Assembly (NCBI GenBank): GCA_910578975.1
Contig: CAJTRZ010000015.1
Coordinates: forward strand, 18,070-42,763
Length of the DNA stretch: 24,694 bases
Direction: 5' to 3'
Source: an uncultured Eubacterium sp.
GTDB lineage: Bacteria; Bacillota; Clostridia; Lachnospirales; Lachnospiraceae
In this document: piece by piece, positions 6,799-14,083 of the stretch
How the letters are laid out: the number at the start of each line of letters is the position of its first letter
Numbering within the stretch: the stretch's first letter is position 1
Made by a program: the position numbers and the translations under genes
Notes under the pieces: model-generated
Seen by the model: the letters and a program-made list of their open reading frames with translations, nothing else
What the model was told of the DNA's origin: nothing
The model's database searches: none

Positions 6799-8112
6799 TT
6801 ACTTTTTAATAAATTTGCCAAAAACTTTTTTTGCCAGATTTTCATAATCTTTATATGTAACCGGGTCATACCACTGAATACTATGCCCTCTTAACATATC
6901 TTCAGAATAATCTGTCAGTCTGTATGTATATTGTTGTCTTACAACACCTTCTGCCAATCCCCAGACATAGTGGTTCACTGTTGGAACAACTCCTGCTGAC
7001 TTCTTAAGTATTCTGGTTCCCTTACCGTCTTTTCTTATCGTAAGAGTTGCCATACCACCTAACAAAGTCTCCCACTTTTGTTGTCCTGATGTATAATTTC
7101 CTAATGAATAGTAACACAATGCCTTGTTTCCATTAGAAGATTTGAGCCATTCAATCGTTTCACATACATGAGGATGAGTGCCAATAATTAAATCGGCACC
7201 TGACTCTACCATCATTGCTGCCCACTTTTCCTGTTCCTTCGTTGGTTCAGGCTGAACATATTCCTGTCCCCAGTGTGGCAGTACTATCGTAAAATCTGCT
7301 ATATCTTCTGCTTTCTCTATATCTGACTTTACCTTATCCCAATGTTTATCGTCCATTAGATTTACCATATAAGAATACTCATCTGGCAATATCAGACCAT
7401 TTAAGCCATAAGTATAATTTAAAACTGCAAACTTAATTCCTTTACATTCATAAATTGGAATATTGTTATACTCCTTTTCATTCTCATTCAGCCCCACCAT
7501 CATAATCTTATCTTTATGTTTCTTCCAAAATTTCATGGCATGTTTCATTCCATCTACTTTGGTATCTAAAGAATGATTCGATGCACACTGTACAATATCA
7601 AACCCTGCATCTATCACAGCTCGTCCCATAGAATCAGGTGTATTAAACAGTGGATATCCCTGATACTCAGACTGATTACCTCCGAGCATTGTTTCCTGAT
7701 TAATAATTGCAATATCTGCTGCCTTGAAATCTGGTTTCATCTTTTCAAAAACGGAACGAAAATCATACTTTCCTCCACCATTTCTCTTGGCTGTAGCTAA
7801 TACAGAATCACTTACCAGATTGTCACCAACTGCAATAATAGAAACCTCTATAGGTTTTACCTTCTGCTTTTTCGTTTCCGATTCTGTTTTAAAACTTTCG
7901 CCCTCTTTTTGGTTGACATTATTTTGTACAACCTCTACAAATTTATCATCTCTTGATACTAATACTGTAATTCCCATTATTGATAATACTATCAGCACAA
8001 CCAGCAATACACTGCAGATAACAATTCTTTTTACATTCAGACGTCTTCTTCTAAAATATACAGAATGATATTTTTTATAGTTTTTTCTAATATTCTTTCT
8101 TCTGTTTTCCAT
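6799..8112 (-). CDS. Membrane-anchored CapA/PgsA-type metallophosphatase-fold protein
   Basis: Matches the bacterial capsule synthesis protein family (PGA_cap, CapA of poly-gamma-glutamate systems), which has a calcineurin-like metallophosphatase fold. The 437-aa product has a basic cytoplasmic N-terminus, one membrane helix (about residues 28-53), a charged linker, and the extracellular domain from about residue 88. Probable metal and active-site motifs are AVGDNLV (D97), IINQET (about 137-142), CASNHSLD (N179, H180), LPHWGQEY and GTHPHV. Start ATG at 8112 has AGGAGA six nt upstream. No capB or capC ligase genes are present, so poly-gamma-glutamate synthesis is not supported by context; many orphan CapA-like proteins have unknown substrates. 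It lies between gpmI and eno and is preceded by repeat element 8132-8204. Confidence 0.85.
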   Translation of the reverse strand: MENRRKNIRKNYKKYHSVYFRRRRLNVKRIVICSVLLVVLIVLSIMGITVLVSRDDKFVEVVQNNVNQKEGESFKTESETKKQKVKPIEVSIIAVGDNLVSDSVLATAKRNGGGKYDFRSVFEKMKPDFKAADIAIINQETMLGGNQSEYQGYPLFNTPDSMGRAVIDAGFDIVQCASNHSLDTKVDGMKHAMKFWKKHKDKIMMVGLNENEKEYNNIPIYECKGIKFAVLNYTYGLNGLILPDEYSYMVNLMDDKHWDKVKSDIEKAEDIADFTIVLPHWGQEYVQPEPTKEQEKWAAMMVESGADLIIGTHPHVCETIEWLKSSNGNKALCYYSLGNYTSGQQKWETLLGGMATLTIRKDGKGTRILKKSAGVVPTVNHYVWGLAEGVVRQQYTYRLTDYSEDMLRGHSIQWYDPVTYKDYENLAKKVFGKFIKK

Positions 8113-8131
8113 AATTTTCTCCTGATATGAA

Positions 8132-8204
8132 GTAACAGTTCAGCCATACGTTGAATAAGTAAAGCAACAATGCTTACGAATTCAAAGTTAAGACTGAACT
8201 GTTA
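8132..8204. repeat. 73-bp palindromic repeat element (short family member)
   Basis: The ends GTAACAGTTCAG (8132-8143) and CTGAACTGTTA (8194-8204) are inverted repeats. They match the ends of the larger element at 13061-13202, including the CAGCCAT that follows. Inside is a separate imperfect hairpin built on TTGAAT/ATTCAA and GTAA/TTAC arms. The element lies 20 nt upstream of the CapA-like start, within its likely 5' leader, and lacks the KRSGFE-coding core. Confidence 0.75.
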
Positions 8205-8240
8205 AAATGTGTGAATGAAAAGCAGTTTAACAATAAACTA

Positions 8241-9782
8241 TTATTTAATAATTAACGACTTACCTGTCATCTCTTTTGGCTGCTCTAATCCCATTACTTC
8301 AATTAATGTTGGTGCAATATCCGCTAAACATCCACCTTCTCTTAATTTCCATGAAGGATCTGCATTTACCAAAATAAATGGAACAGGATTTGTTGTATGT
8401 GCTGTATGTGGTGCACCTGTTTCATAATCTACCATTTTTTCTGCATTACCATGGTCTGCACAGATAAACAATACGCCGTCTACATCTTTTACAGCCTCTA
8501 CTGCCTCACCTACTAAACTGTCTACCCGCTCCACAGCCTTAACTGCAGCTGGAATTACACCTGTATGTCCTACCATGTCCGGATTTGCAAAGTTAATAAT
8601 AATGACATCGTATTTGTCTGATTTAATTGCTTCTACTAAATCCATACCAACTTCTGGAGCACTCATCTCAGGTTTTAAATCATAAGTTGCAACATCCTTT
8701 GGTGAATTAACCAATAATCTGAATTCATCTGTATTAGGATCTTCTACACCACCATTAAAGAAAAATGTTACATGTGCATACTTTTCTGTTTCAGCCAAAC
8801 GCAACTGTTTCTTTCCATTAGCAGCTAAGAACTCTCCAAAAGTATTCTTGATTTCTTCTTTTTCAAACGCAATTAATTTATTTGGAATTGTTTCGTCATA
8901 ATCTTTAAAGCATACAAATGTTGTATTTAAAAATTCTCTTTCAAATCCTTCAAACTTATCATCACAGAATGCTCTTGTTAATTCTCTTGCTCTGTCAGGA
9001 CGGAAGTTAAAGAAGATTACAGAATCTCCATTCTTAACTAATGATAAAGGTTCTCCACTATCATCGGTAATTACTGTAGGAAGTACAAACTCATCTGTCT
9101 TCTCATCTGCATAAGAATCTGCCATAGCCTGTACTGCATCAGAAGCTTTTACACCTTCACCTGTCACTAAAGAGTCATACGCCATTTTTACACGATCCCA
9201 GTTGTTATCTCTGTCCATTGCATAATAGCGACCTGATAATGATGCAACCTTACCTACACCAATTTCAGCCATTTTTGCTTCTAGTTCTGCAACATAATCC
9301 TTACCTGATGCAGGAGGTGTATCTCTACCATCTAAGAATGCATGAACAAAAACTTTTTCCAATCCATTCTTTTTTGCCATTTCCAATAAACCATACAAAT
9401 GTGAATTATGACTGTGCACACCACCATCTGATAATAATCCCCATAAGTGTAAATCGGAATTGTTCTTTTTACAGTTCTCCATTGCCTGAAGCAACACTTT
9501 ATTCTCAAAGAATGTACCATCTTCAATATCTTTTGTAATTCTTGTAAGATCCTGATAGATAATTCTTCCTGCACCAATATTCATATGTCCTACTTCTGAG
9601 TTACCCATCTGTCCCTCTGGTAGTCCTACTGCCATTCCTGATGCATTTCCTTTTACAAAAGGATACTCTGCCATTAACTTGTCCATAACCGGAGTGTCTG
9701 CCATAGCGATAGCATTTCCTTCTGTTTTGTCATTCAATCCATAGCCATCTAAGACCATTAATACTACTGGTTTCTTTGCCAT
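8241..9782 (-). CDS. gpmI: 2,3-bisphosphoglycerate-independent phosphoglycerate mutase
   Basis: Interconverts 3- and 2-phosphoglycerate through a phosphoserine intermediate using two Mn ions, without the 2,3-BPG cofactor. The 513-aa length is normal for the family. Visible landmarks are VVLMVLDGYG with metal-binding D12, the phospho-accepting serine S62 in GQMGNSEVGHMNIGAGRI, DGGVHSH, FLDGRDTPP, NFRPDRARE, the metal-binding NFANPDMVGHTG and ADHGNAE, and HTAHTTNPVPFI near the C-terminus. AGGAGG precedes the ATG at 9782. It follows tpiA by 66 nt, with a hairpin in between, in the order expected for a gap-pgk-tpiA-gpmI transcript. Confidence 0.97.
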   Translation of the reverse strand: MAKKPVVLMVLDGYGLNDKTEGNAIAMADTPVMDKLMAEYPFVKGNASGMAVGLPEGQMGNSEVGHMNIGAGRIIYQDLTRITKDIEDGTFFENKVLLQAMENCKKNNSDLHLWGLLSDGGVHSHNSHLYGLLEMAKKNGLEKVFVHAFLDGRDTPPASGKDYVAELEAKMAEIGVGKVASLSGRYYAMDRDNNWDRVKMAYDSLVTGEGVKASDAVQAMADSYADEKTDEFVLPTVITDDSGEPLSLVKNGDSVIFFNFRPDRARELTRAFCDDKFEGFEREFLNTTFVCFKDYDETIPNKLIAFEKEEIKNTFGEFLAANGKKQLRLAETEKYAHVTFFFNGGVEDPNTDEFRLLVNSPKDVATYDLKPEMSAPEVGMDLVEAIKSDKYDVIIINFANPDMVGHTGVIPAAVKAVERVDSLVGEAVEAVKDVDGVLFICADHGNAEKMVDYETGAPHTAHTTNPVPFILVNADPSWKLREGGCLADIAPTLIEVMGLEQPKEMTGKSLIIK

Positions 9783-9806
9783 TATCTGCCTCCTATAATA
9801 TCAATA

Positions 9807-9838
9807 ATGCAGAACACTAAAAGAACAGTGTCCTGCAT
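9807..9838. promoter_or_regulatory. Hairpin between tpiA and gpmI
   Basis: ATGCAG-A-ACACT (9807 onward) pairs with AGTGT-C-CTGCAT (ending 9838) around an eight-base loop. No U-tract follows on the minus strand, so it is more likely an mRNA processing or stability element within the glycolytic transcript than a terminator. Confidence 0.6.
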
Positions 9839-9848
9839 ATTCTATATA

Positions 9849-10598
9849 TTATTTATTGTAATTAACAATCTGTCCAAACTCAGGTTTCAAGCTGGCACCA
9901 CCAACCAAACCTCCATCAATGTCAGGTTTTGCAAGTAATTCTGCTGCATTTCCTGCATTCATAGAACCACCATACTGGATTCTGATTGCTGCTGCTGTAG
10001 CATCATCATAAATTTCTGCGATACATGCTCTAATAGCTGCACATACTTCTTCAGCCTGGTCAGATGTAGCAGTCTTTCCTGTTCCAATTGCCCAGATTGG
10101 CTCGTAAGCAATCACTGCTTCCTTTGCCTGATCTGCTGTTACATTCATAAATGCAATCTTAATCTGCTGACGAATGAAATCGATCGTGATTCCCTGTTCT
10201 CTCTGCTCAAGAGTTTCACCACAACAGATAATTGGTGTGATACCATGCTCAAAAGCTTTCAGAACTTTTTTGTTTACTGTCTCATCTGTTTCAGCAAAGT
10301 ATTCTCTTCTTTCTGAATGTCCGATGATAACATATTTTACTCCGATATCTGTAAGCATGTTTGGAGCAATCTCACCTGTGTAAGCACCACTCTCTTCAAA
10401 ATACATGTTTTCAGCACCGATGTTTATATTTGTACCTTTAGCAGCTTCCATAGCTGGAACTAAGTCAATTGCAGGTACGCAGAATACTACGTCTACTTCA
10501 TCATTTGCTACTAATGGTTTTAACTCGTTAATTAATGCAACTGCCTCACTAGGAGTTTTGTTCATCTTCCAGTTGCCTGCGATAATTTTCTTTCTCAT
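9849..10598 (-). CDS. tpiA: Triosephosphate isomerase
   Basis: Interconverts dihydroxyacetone phosphate and glyceraldehyde 3-phosphate. The 249-aa protein has all catalytic residues: K11 in GNWKMNKT, H94 in VIIGHSERREYF and E166 in IAYEPIWAIGTGKTA, followed by the phosphate-binding IQYGGSMNAGNA and GGLVGGASL. Length is standard for the bacterial enzyme. AAGGAAG precedes the ATG. The gene starts 15 nt after the pgk stop, which indicates co-transcription. Confidence 0.98.
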   Translation of the reverse strand: MRKKIIAGNWKMNKTPSEAVALINELKPLVANDEVDVVFCVPAIDLVPAMEAAKGTNINIGAENMYFEESGAYTGEIAPNMLTDIGVKYVIIGHSERREYFAETDETVNKKVLKAFEHGITPIICCGETLEQREQGITIDFIRQQIKIAFMNVTADQAKEAVIAYEPIWAIGTGKTATSDQAEEVCAAIRACIAEIYDDATAAAIRIQYGGSMNAGNAAELLAKPDIDGGLVGGASLKPEFGQIVNYNK

Positions 10599-10613
10599 GT
10601 TAAAACTTCCTTT

Positions 10614-11819
10614 CTACTTGTCGTTTGCTGCAACAACACCTGGTAAATCTTTTCCTTCTAAGAACTCAAGTGAAGCTCCACCACCTGTTGAGATGTGAGT
10701 CATCTTATCACCAAATCCAAGGTTATTTACTGCTGCTGCTGAATCACCACCACCGATAATAGTAGTAGCATCTGTTTCTGCTAATGCTTCTGCTACTGCG
10801 ATAGTACCACCTGCAAGACATGGATTTTCTGAAACTCCCATAGGTCCATTCCACACAACTGTCTTAGCACTCTTAACTGCGTCTGCGAATAACTCTCTTG
10901 TCTTAGGCCCGATATCAAGACCTTCTTTATCATCCGGAATAGCATTTGTCGGTACAATCATTGTCTCAATTTCTGCATCAATAGGATTTGGAAATCCATC
11001 TGCTGCAACTGTATCAATTGGAAGTAAAATTTTCTTACCAAGTTCTTCTGCTTTTTTCATCATGTCAAGGCAATAATCAAGTTTTGTATCATCTACTAAA
11101 GAGATACCAACATTTCCACCCTGTGCTTTCACAAATGTGTATGCCATACCACCACCAATAATTAAAGTATCACACTTCTCAAGCAAGTTATTGATAACAT
11201 TTAACTTATCTGCAACCTTAGCTCCACCAAGAATAGCAACAAAAGGTCTAACCGGATTATTTACTGCATTTCCTAAGAAATCAATTTCTTTCTGCATTAA
11301 ATAACCAACTACTGCTGTATCTACATATTCTGTAACACCAACATTTGAACAATGCGCTCTATGAGCTGTACCAAAAGCATCGTTTACAAATACATCGCAA
11401 AGAGAAGCAAGTTCTTTAGAGAATGCTTCGCCATTCTTTGTTTCTTCTGCTCTGTAACGAGTGTTCTGAAGAAGTACAACATCACCATCATTCATTGCTT
11501 CTACTGCTGCTTTTGCATTTTCACCCACTACGTTATCATCTGCTGCAAATTTTACTTCCTGTCCTAATAACTCTGAAAGTCTTACTGCAACTGGTGCAAG
11601 TGATAATTCTGGCTTTGGTTCTCCCTTTGGTTTTCCAAGATGTGAGCAAAGGATAACCTTTCCTCCATCACTAATTAATTTTTTAATTGTAGGAAGTGCT
11701 GCTACAAGACGATTTTCATCTGTAATCACACCTTCTTTTAAAGGCACGTTAAAGTCACAACGAACTAAAACTTTTAGTCCTTTCACATTGATGTCATCAA
11801 CTGATTTTTTATTAAGCAT
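10614..11819 (-). CDS. pgk: Phosphoglycerate kinase
   Basis: Transfers the acyl phosphate of 1,3-bisphosphoglycerate to ADP, the first ATP-yielding step of glycolysis. The 401-aa protein shows the N-domain substrate-binding motifs LVRCDFNVPLKEG and SHLGKPKGEPKPELSLAP, and the C-domain nucleotide-binding motifs ILGGAKVADKL, VWNGPMGVSE, TIIGGGDSAAAV and HISTGGGASLEFLEGK. Length is standard. AAGGAG lies seven nt before the ATG at 11819. The gene follows gap, with a GC-rich hairpin in the intergenic space. Confidence 0.98.
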   Translation of the reverse strand: MLNKKSVDDINVKGLKVLVRCDFNVPLKEGVITDENRLVAALPTIKKLISDGGKVILCSHLGKPKGEPKPELSLAPVAVRLSELLGQEVKFAADDNVVGENAKAAVEAMNDGDVVLLQNTRYRAEETKNGEAFSKELASLCDVFVNDAFGTAHRAHCSNVGVTEYVDTAVVGYLMQKEIDFLGNAVNNPVRPFVAILGGAKVADKLNVINNLLEKCDTLIIGGGMAYTFVKAQGGNVGISLVDDTKLDYCLDMMKKAEELGKKILLPIDTVAADGFPNPIDAEIETMIVPTNAIPDDKEGLDIGPKTRELFADAVKSAKTVVWNGPMGVSENPCLAGGTIAVAEALAETDATTIIGGGDSAAAVNNLGFGDKMTHISTGGGASLEFLEGKDLPGVVAANDK

Positions 11820-11838
11820 ACTGTGCTCCTTTCATATG

Positions 11839-11874
11839 AAAAGAGGTCCGGGCCATCAAAGCCGGACCCCTTTT
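11839..11874 (-). terminator. GC-rich hairpin between gap and pgk (partial terminator or processing site)
   Basis: On the minus strand AAAAGGGGTCCGGC (11874-11861) pairs with GCCCGGACCTCTTTT (11853-11839) around a seven-base loop. It is the most stable GC-rich stem in the gene cluster and ends in TTTT, though CATATG then breaks the U-tract. Because pgk follows within 20 nt without an obvious promoter, partial termination or mRNA processing is more likely than a full stop. Confidence 0.7.
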
Positions 11875-11900
11875 GGATCTAATTAATTTTCTGCAATGTT

Positions 11901-12917
11901 CTATGCTAACTCTGAGAAGTATTTGATTGTTCTAACCATCTGGCTTGTGTATGAATTTTCATTATCATACCATGAAACAACCTGTACTTCATATGTGTCA
12001 TCATCAACTTTAGCTACCATTGTCTGTGTAGCATCAAATAATGAACCATATCTCATACCTACGATATCTGATGATACGATCTCATCTTCATTGTATCCGT
12101 ATGACTCGTTAGCTGCTGCCTTCATAGCTGCATTGATTCCTTCAACAGTAACATCTGTTCCCTTAACAACTGCTGTTAAGATTGTTGTTGAACCTGTTGG
12201 TGTAGGAACTCTCTGTGCAGAACCGATTAATTTTCCGTTTAATTCAGGAATAACTAATCCGATAGCCTTTGCAGCACCTGTTGAGTTAGGTACGATATTA
12301 ACTGCTGCTGCTCTTGATCTTCTTAAATCACCTTTTCTCTGAGGTCCGTCAAGAGTCATCTGGTCACCTGTGTAAGCATGGATTGTTACCATGATACCTG
12401 ACTGGATAGCTGCATATTTGTTAAGAGCATCAGCCATAGGTGCTAAACAGTTTGTTGTACATGAAGCAGCTGAAATAATTGTATCTTCTGCTTTTAATGT
12501 CTCGTGGTTTGTATTGTAAACGATTGTTGGAAGATCATTTCCAGCTGGAGCTGAGATAACAACCTTTCTTGCACCAGCATCAATATGAGCCTGTGCTTTA
12601 TCTTTAGATGTATAGAAACCTGTACATTCTAAAACAACGTCTACATTAAGTTCTCCCCAAGGGCACTTTGAAGCATCTGCTTCAGCGTAGATTTTGATTT
12701 CTTTACCATCAACGATGATAGAATCTTCTGTTGCTGAAACTGAATCAGCTTTTTCATATTTACCCTGTGATGAATCATACTTTAATAAATGAGCTAACAT
12801 TTTTGGACTTGTTAAGTCATTGATAGCTACTACTTCATAACCTTCAGCACCAAACATCTGTCTGAAAGCAAGACGTCCAATACGTCCGAATCCGTTAATT
12901 GCAACTTTAACTGCCAT
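11901..12917 (-). CDS. gap: Glyceraldehyde-3-phosphate dehydrogenase (glycolytic type)
   Basis: Oxidises and phosphorylates glyceraldehyde 3-phosphate to 1,3-bisphosphoglycerate, reducing NAD+. The 338-aa protein begins with the Rossmann motif VAINGFGRIGRLAFRQ, has the catalytic cysteine in SAASCTTNCLAP, the catalytic histidine region TIHAYTGDQ, and WYDNENSYTSQMVRT at the end. The stretch RAAAVNIVPNSTGAAKAIG is typical of NAD-dependent glycolytic enzymes rather than NADP-dependent gluconeogenic ones; this is from family knowledge. AGGAGG precedes the ATG. It is the first gene of the cluster, with a promoter at 12983-13011; no CggR-type regulator lies next to it. Confidence 0.98.
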   Translation of the reverse strand: MAVKVAINGFGRIGRLAFRQMFGAEGYEVVAINDLTSPKMLAHLLKYDSSQGKYEKADSVSATEDSIIVDGKEIKIYAEADASKCPWGELNVDVVLECTGFYTSKDKAQAHIDAGARKVVISAPAGNDLPTIVYNTNHETLKAEDTIISAASCTTNCLAPMADALNKYAAIQSGIMVTIHAYTGDQMTLDGPQRKGDLRRSRAAAVNIVPNSTGAAKAIGLVIPELNGKLIGSAQRVPTPTGSTTILTAVVKGTDVTVEGINAAMKAAANESYGYNEDEIVSSDIVGMRYGSLFDATQTMVAKVDDDTYEVQVVSWYDNENSYTSQMVRTIKYFSELA

Positions 12918-12982
12918 TTGATTTTTCCTCCTAAATAAAATATAAAGAATAAATTTTGTTAACTTTCATTAACCTAATGCTT

Positions 12983-13011
12983 ATTTTACATAATTAATTT
13001 ATAAATATCAA
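12983..13011 (-). promoter_or_regulatory. Predicted sigma-A promoter of the glycolytic operon
   Basis: On the minus strand TTGATA (13011-13006) and TAAAAT (12988-12983) are separated by exactly 17 nt. The leader to the gap ATG at 12917 would be about 60 nt and is AT-rich, with AGGAGG at its end. Confidence 0.7.
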
Positions 13012-13060
13012 GGTATTTTTATGGTTTTTCTTGGTTTTTTGTTAAATTTTTGTCAATTTG

Positions 13061-13202
13061 CAACAGTTCAGCCATGCGATACGGCTTAAATATAGCAAAT
13101 TGACGGCTTGCAGGCAATTTGTTATATTTAAGTTGTATCATATGGTGAGCCATAACAGCGAAAAGAAGCGCAGCGGATTTGAACTGTTAGCTGAACTGTT
13201 AC
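13061..13202. repeat. 142-bp dispersed repeat element with 25-bp hairpin and KRSGFE-coding core
   Basis: The ends AACAGTTCAGC (from 13062) and GCTGAACTGTT (to 13200) are inverted repeats. Inside, arms 13078-13102 and 13115-13139 pair over 25 positions around a 12-nt loop; the only three non-Watson-Crick positions are G-U if the plus strand is the RNA, and would be C-A mismatches on the minus strand. After the hairpin comes GGTGAGCCATAACAGCGAAA and then AGCGCAGCGGATTTGA; this part reads SEKKRSGFEL in one plus-strand frame. It fills most of the space between the gap promoter and the PHP gene. Confidence 0.85.
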
Positions 13203-13234
13203 ATCATTAAAATTCAAATAAATTGGAGAAGATT

Positions 13235-14002
13235 ATGTTTTCAGATTATCATGTTCACAGCGGTTTCTCTTTTGACTCCGACGAAACATTAGACAATATT
13301 ATTACAAAAGCTATTTCACTTGGTATGAATCAGATTGCTATTACAGAACATCAGGATTTCAACTGGCCTGTTTCTGGTGAAAGTCCTTCTATACCTGTTG
13401 CAGATTACCTTTCTGCCATTGATTCAGCAAGAAAAAAATACACTAGGCAAATCCAGATTTTAAAAGGCATTGAGCTTGGTCTAATGAAAGGCACAAAATC
13501 CCAATGCCAGAACCTGATTGCTTCCAATGCGTTCGATTTTGTAATTGGTTCCTGTCATATTGTGGACAATATGGATCCATATTATTCAGATTTCTGGAAA
13601 AAACGAAAAGACAGAGAAGCTTTTGAACTTTACTTCCATACTTTATTGGATGGTCTGAAAATGTTTGATTCCATCGATACACTTGGACATATGGATTATA
13701 TTGTACGATACAGTCCAAATAAGTGTACAAATTATTCTATAGCTGATTATATGGATGTAATTGATGAAATTCTAAATTTCATTATTAACAAGAATATCAA
13801 ATTAGAAATTAACACTGCAAATCTTGCAAAAGGATTTACCTTTCCAAACCCTCATACAGATATTATTAAGAGATATAGAGAATTAGGCGGAGAATTTATA
13901 ACAGTTGGTTCTGATGCCCATAAGGCATATGATATCGGATATGGATTTGATAAAATCAGAGAGATTGTAGATAAATATAACCTTAAAGTATTTACAAAAT
14001 AA
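13235..14002 (+). CDS. PHP-domain phosphoesterase, probable histidinol-phosphatase (HisJ type)
   Basis: Likely metal-dependent phosphatase of the polymerase-and-histidinol-phosphatase (PHP) family, 255 aa. Metal-ligand motifs are in the expected order: SDYHVHSGFSFDS near the start, AITEHQDF, KGIELGL, IGSCHIVD, LGHMDYIVRY, EINTANL and the closing SDAHKAYDIG. I use the ATG at 13235, preceded by GGAG six nt upstream, rather than the TTG 12 nt earlier. HisJ-type enzymes dephosphorylate histidinol phosphate in histidine synthesis, but no other his gene is in the window, so another phosphorylated substrate is possible. It stands alone between repeat element 13061-13202 and a bidirectional terminator. 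Confidence 0.85.
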   Translation: MFSDYHVHSGFSFDSDETLDNIITKAISLGMNQIAITEHQDFNWPVSGESPSIPVADYLSAIDSARKKYTRQIQILKGIELGLMKGTKSQCQNLIASNAFDFVIGSCHIVDNMDPYYSDFWKKRKDREAFELYFHTLLDGLKMFDSIDTLGHMDYIVRYSPNKCTNYSIADYMDVIDEILNFIINKNIKLEINTANLAKGFTFPNPHTDIIKRYRELGGEFITVGSDAHKAYDIGYGFDKIREIVDKYNLKVFTK

Positions 14003-14015
14003 TCCCATTCATATG

Positions 14016-14064
14016 AAATAGAGACTATTAAGAATGCCCATATTCTAAAATAGTCTCTATTTTC
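14016..14064. terminator. Bidirectional terminator between the PHP gene and the C1 protease gene
   Basis: AAATAGAGACTATT and its complement form a long stem (14017-14030 with 14049-14063), and inner AGAAT/ATTCT extends it. TTTT follows on the plus strand and AAAT-rich sequence gives a short T-run on the minus strand. It lies 14 nt after the PHP stop and 20 nt after the converging protease stop, so it can serve both genes. Confidence 0.8.
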
Positions 14065-14083
14065 TATGTATTACCAGTATAAA

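Noticed and set aside
11896..12342. 148-codon open frame on the plus strand
   Set aside because: Fully antisense to the highly conserved gap coding region, with no start signal or family resemblance.
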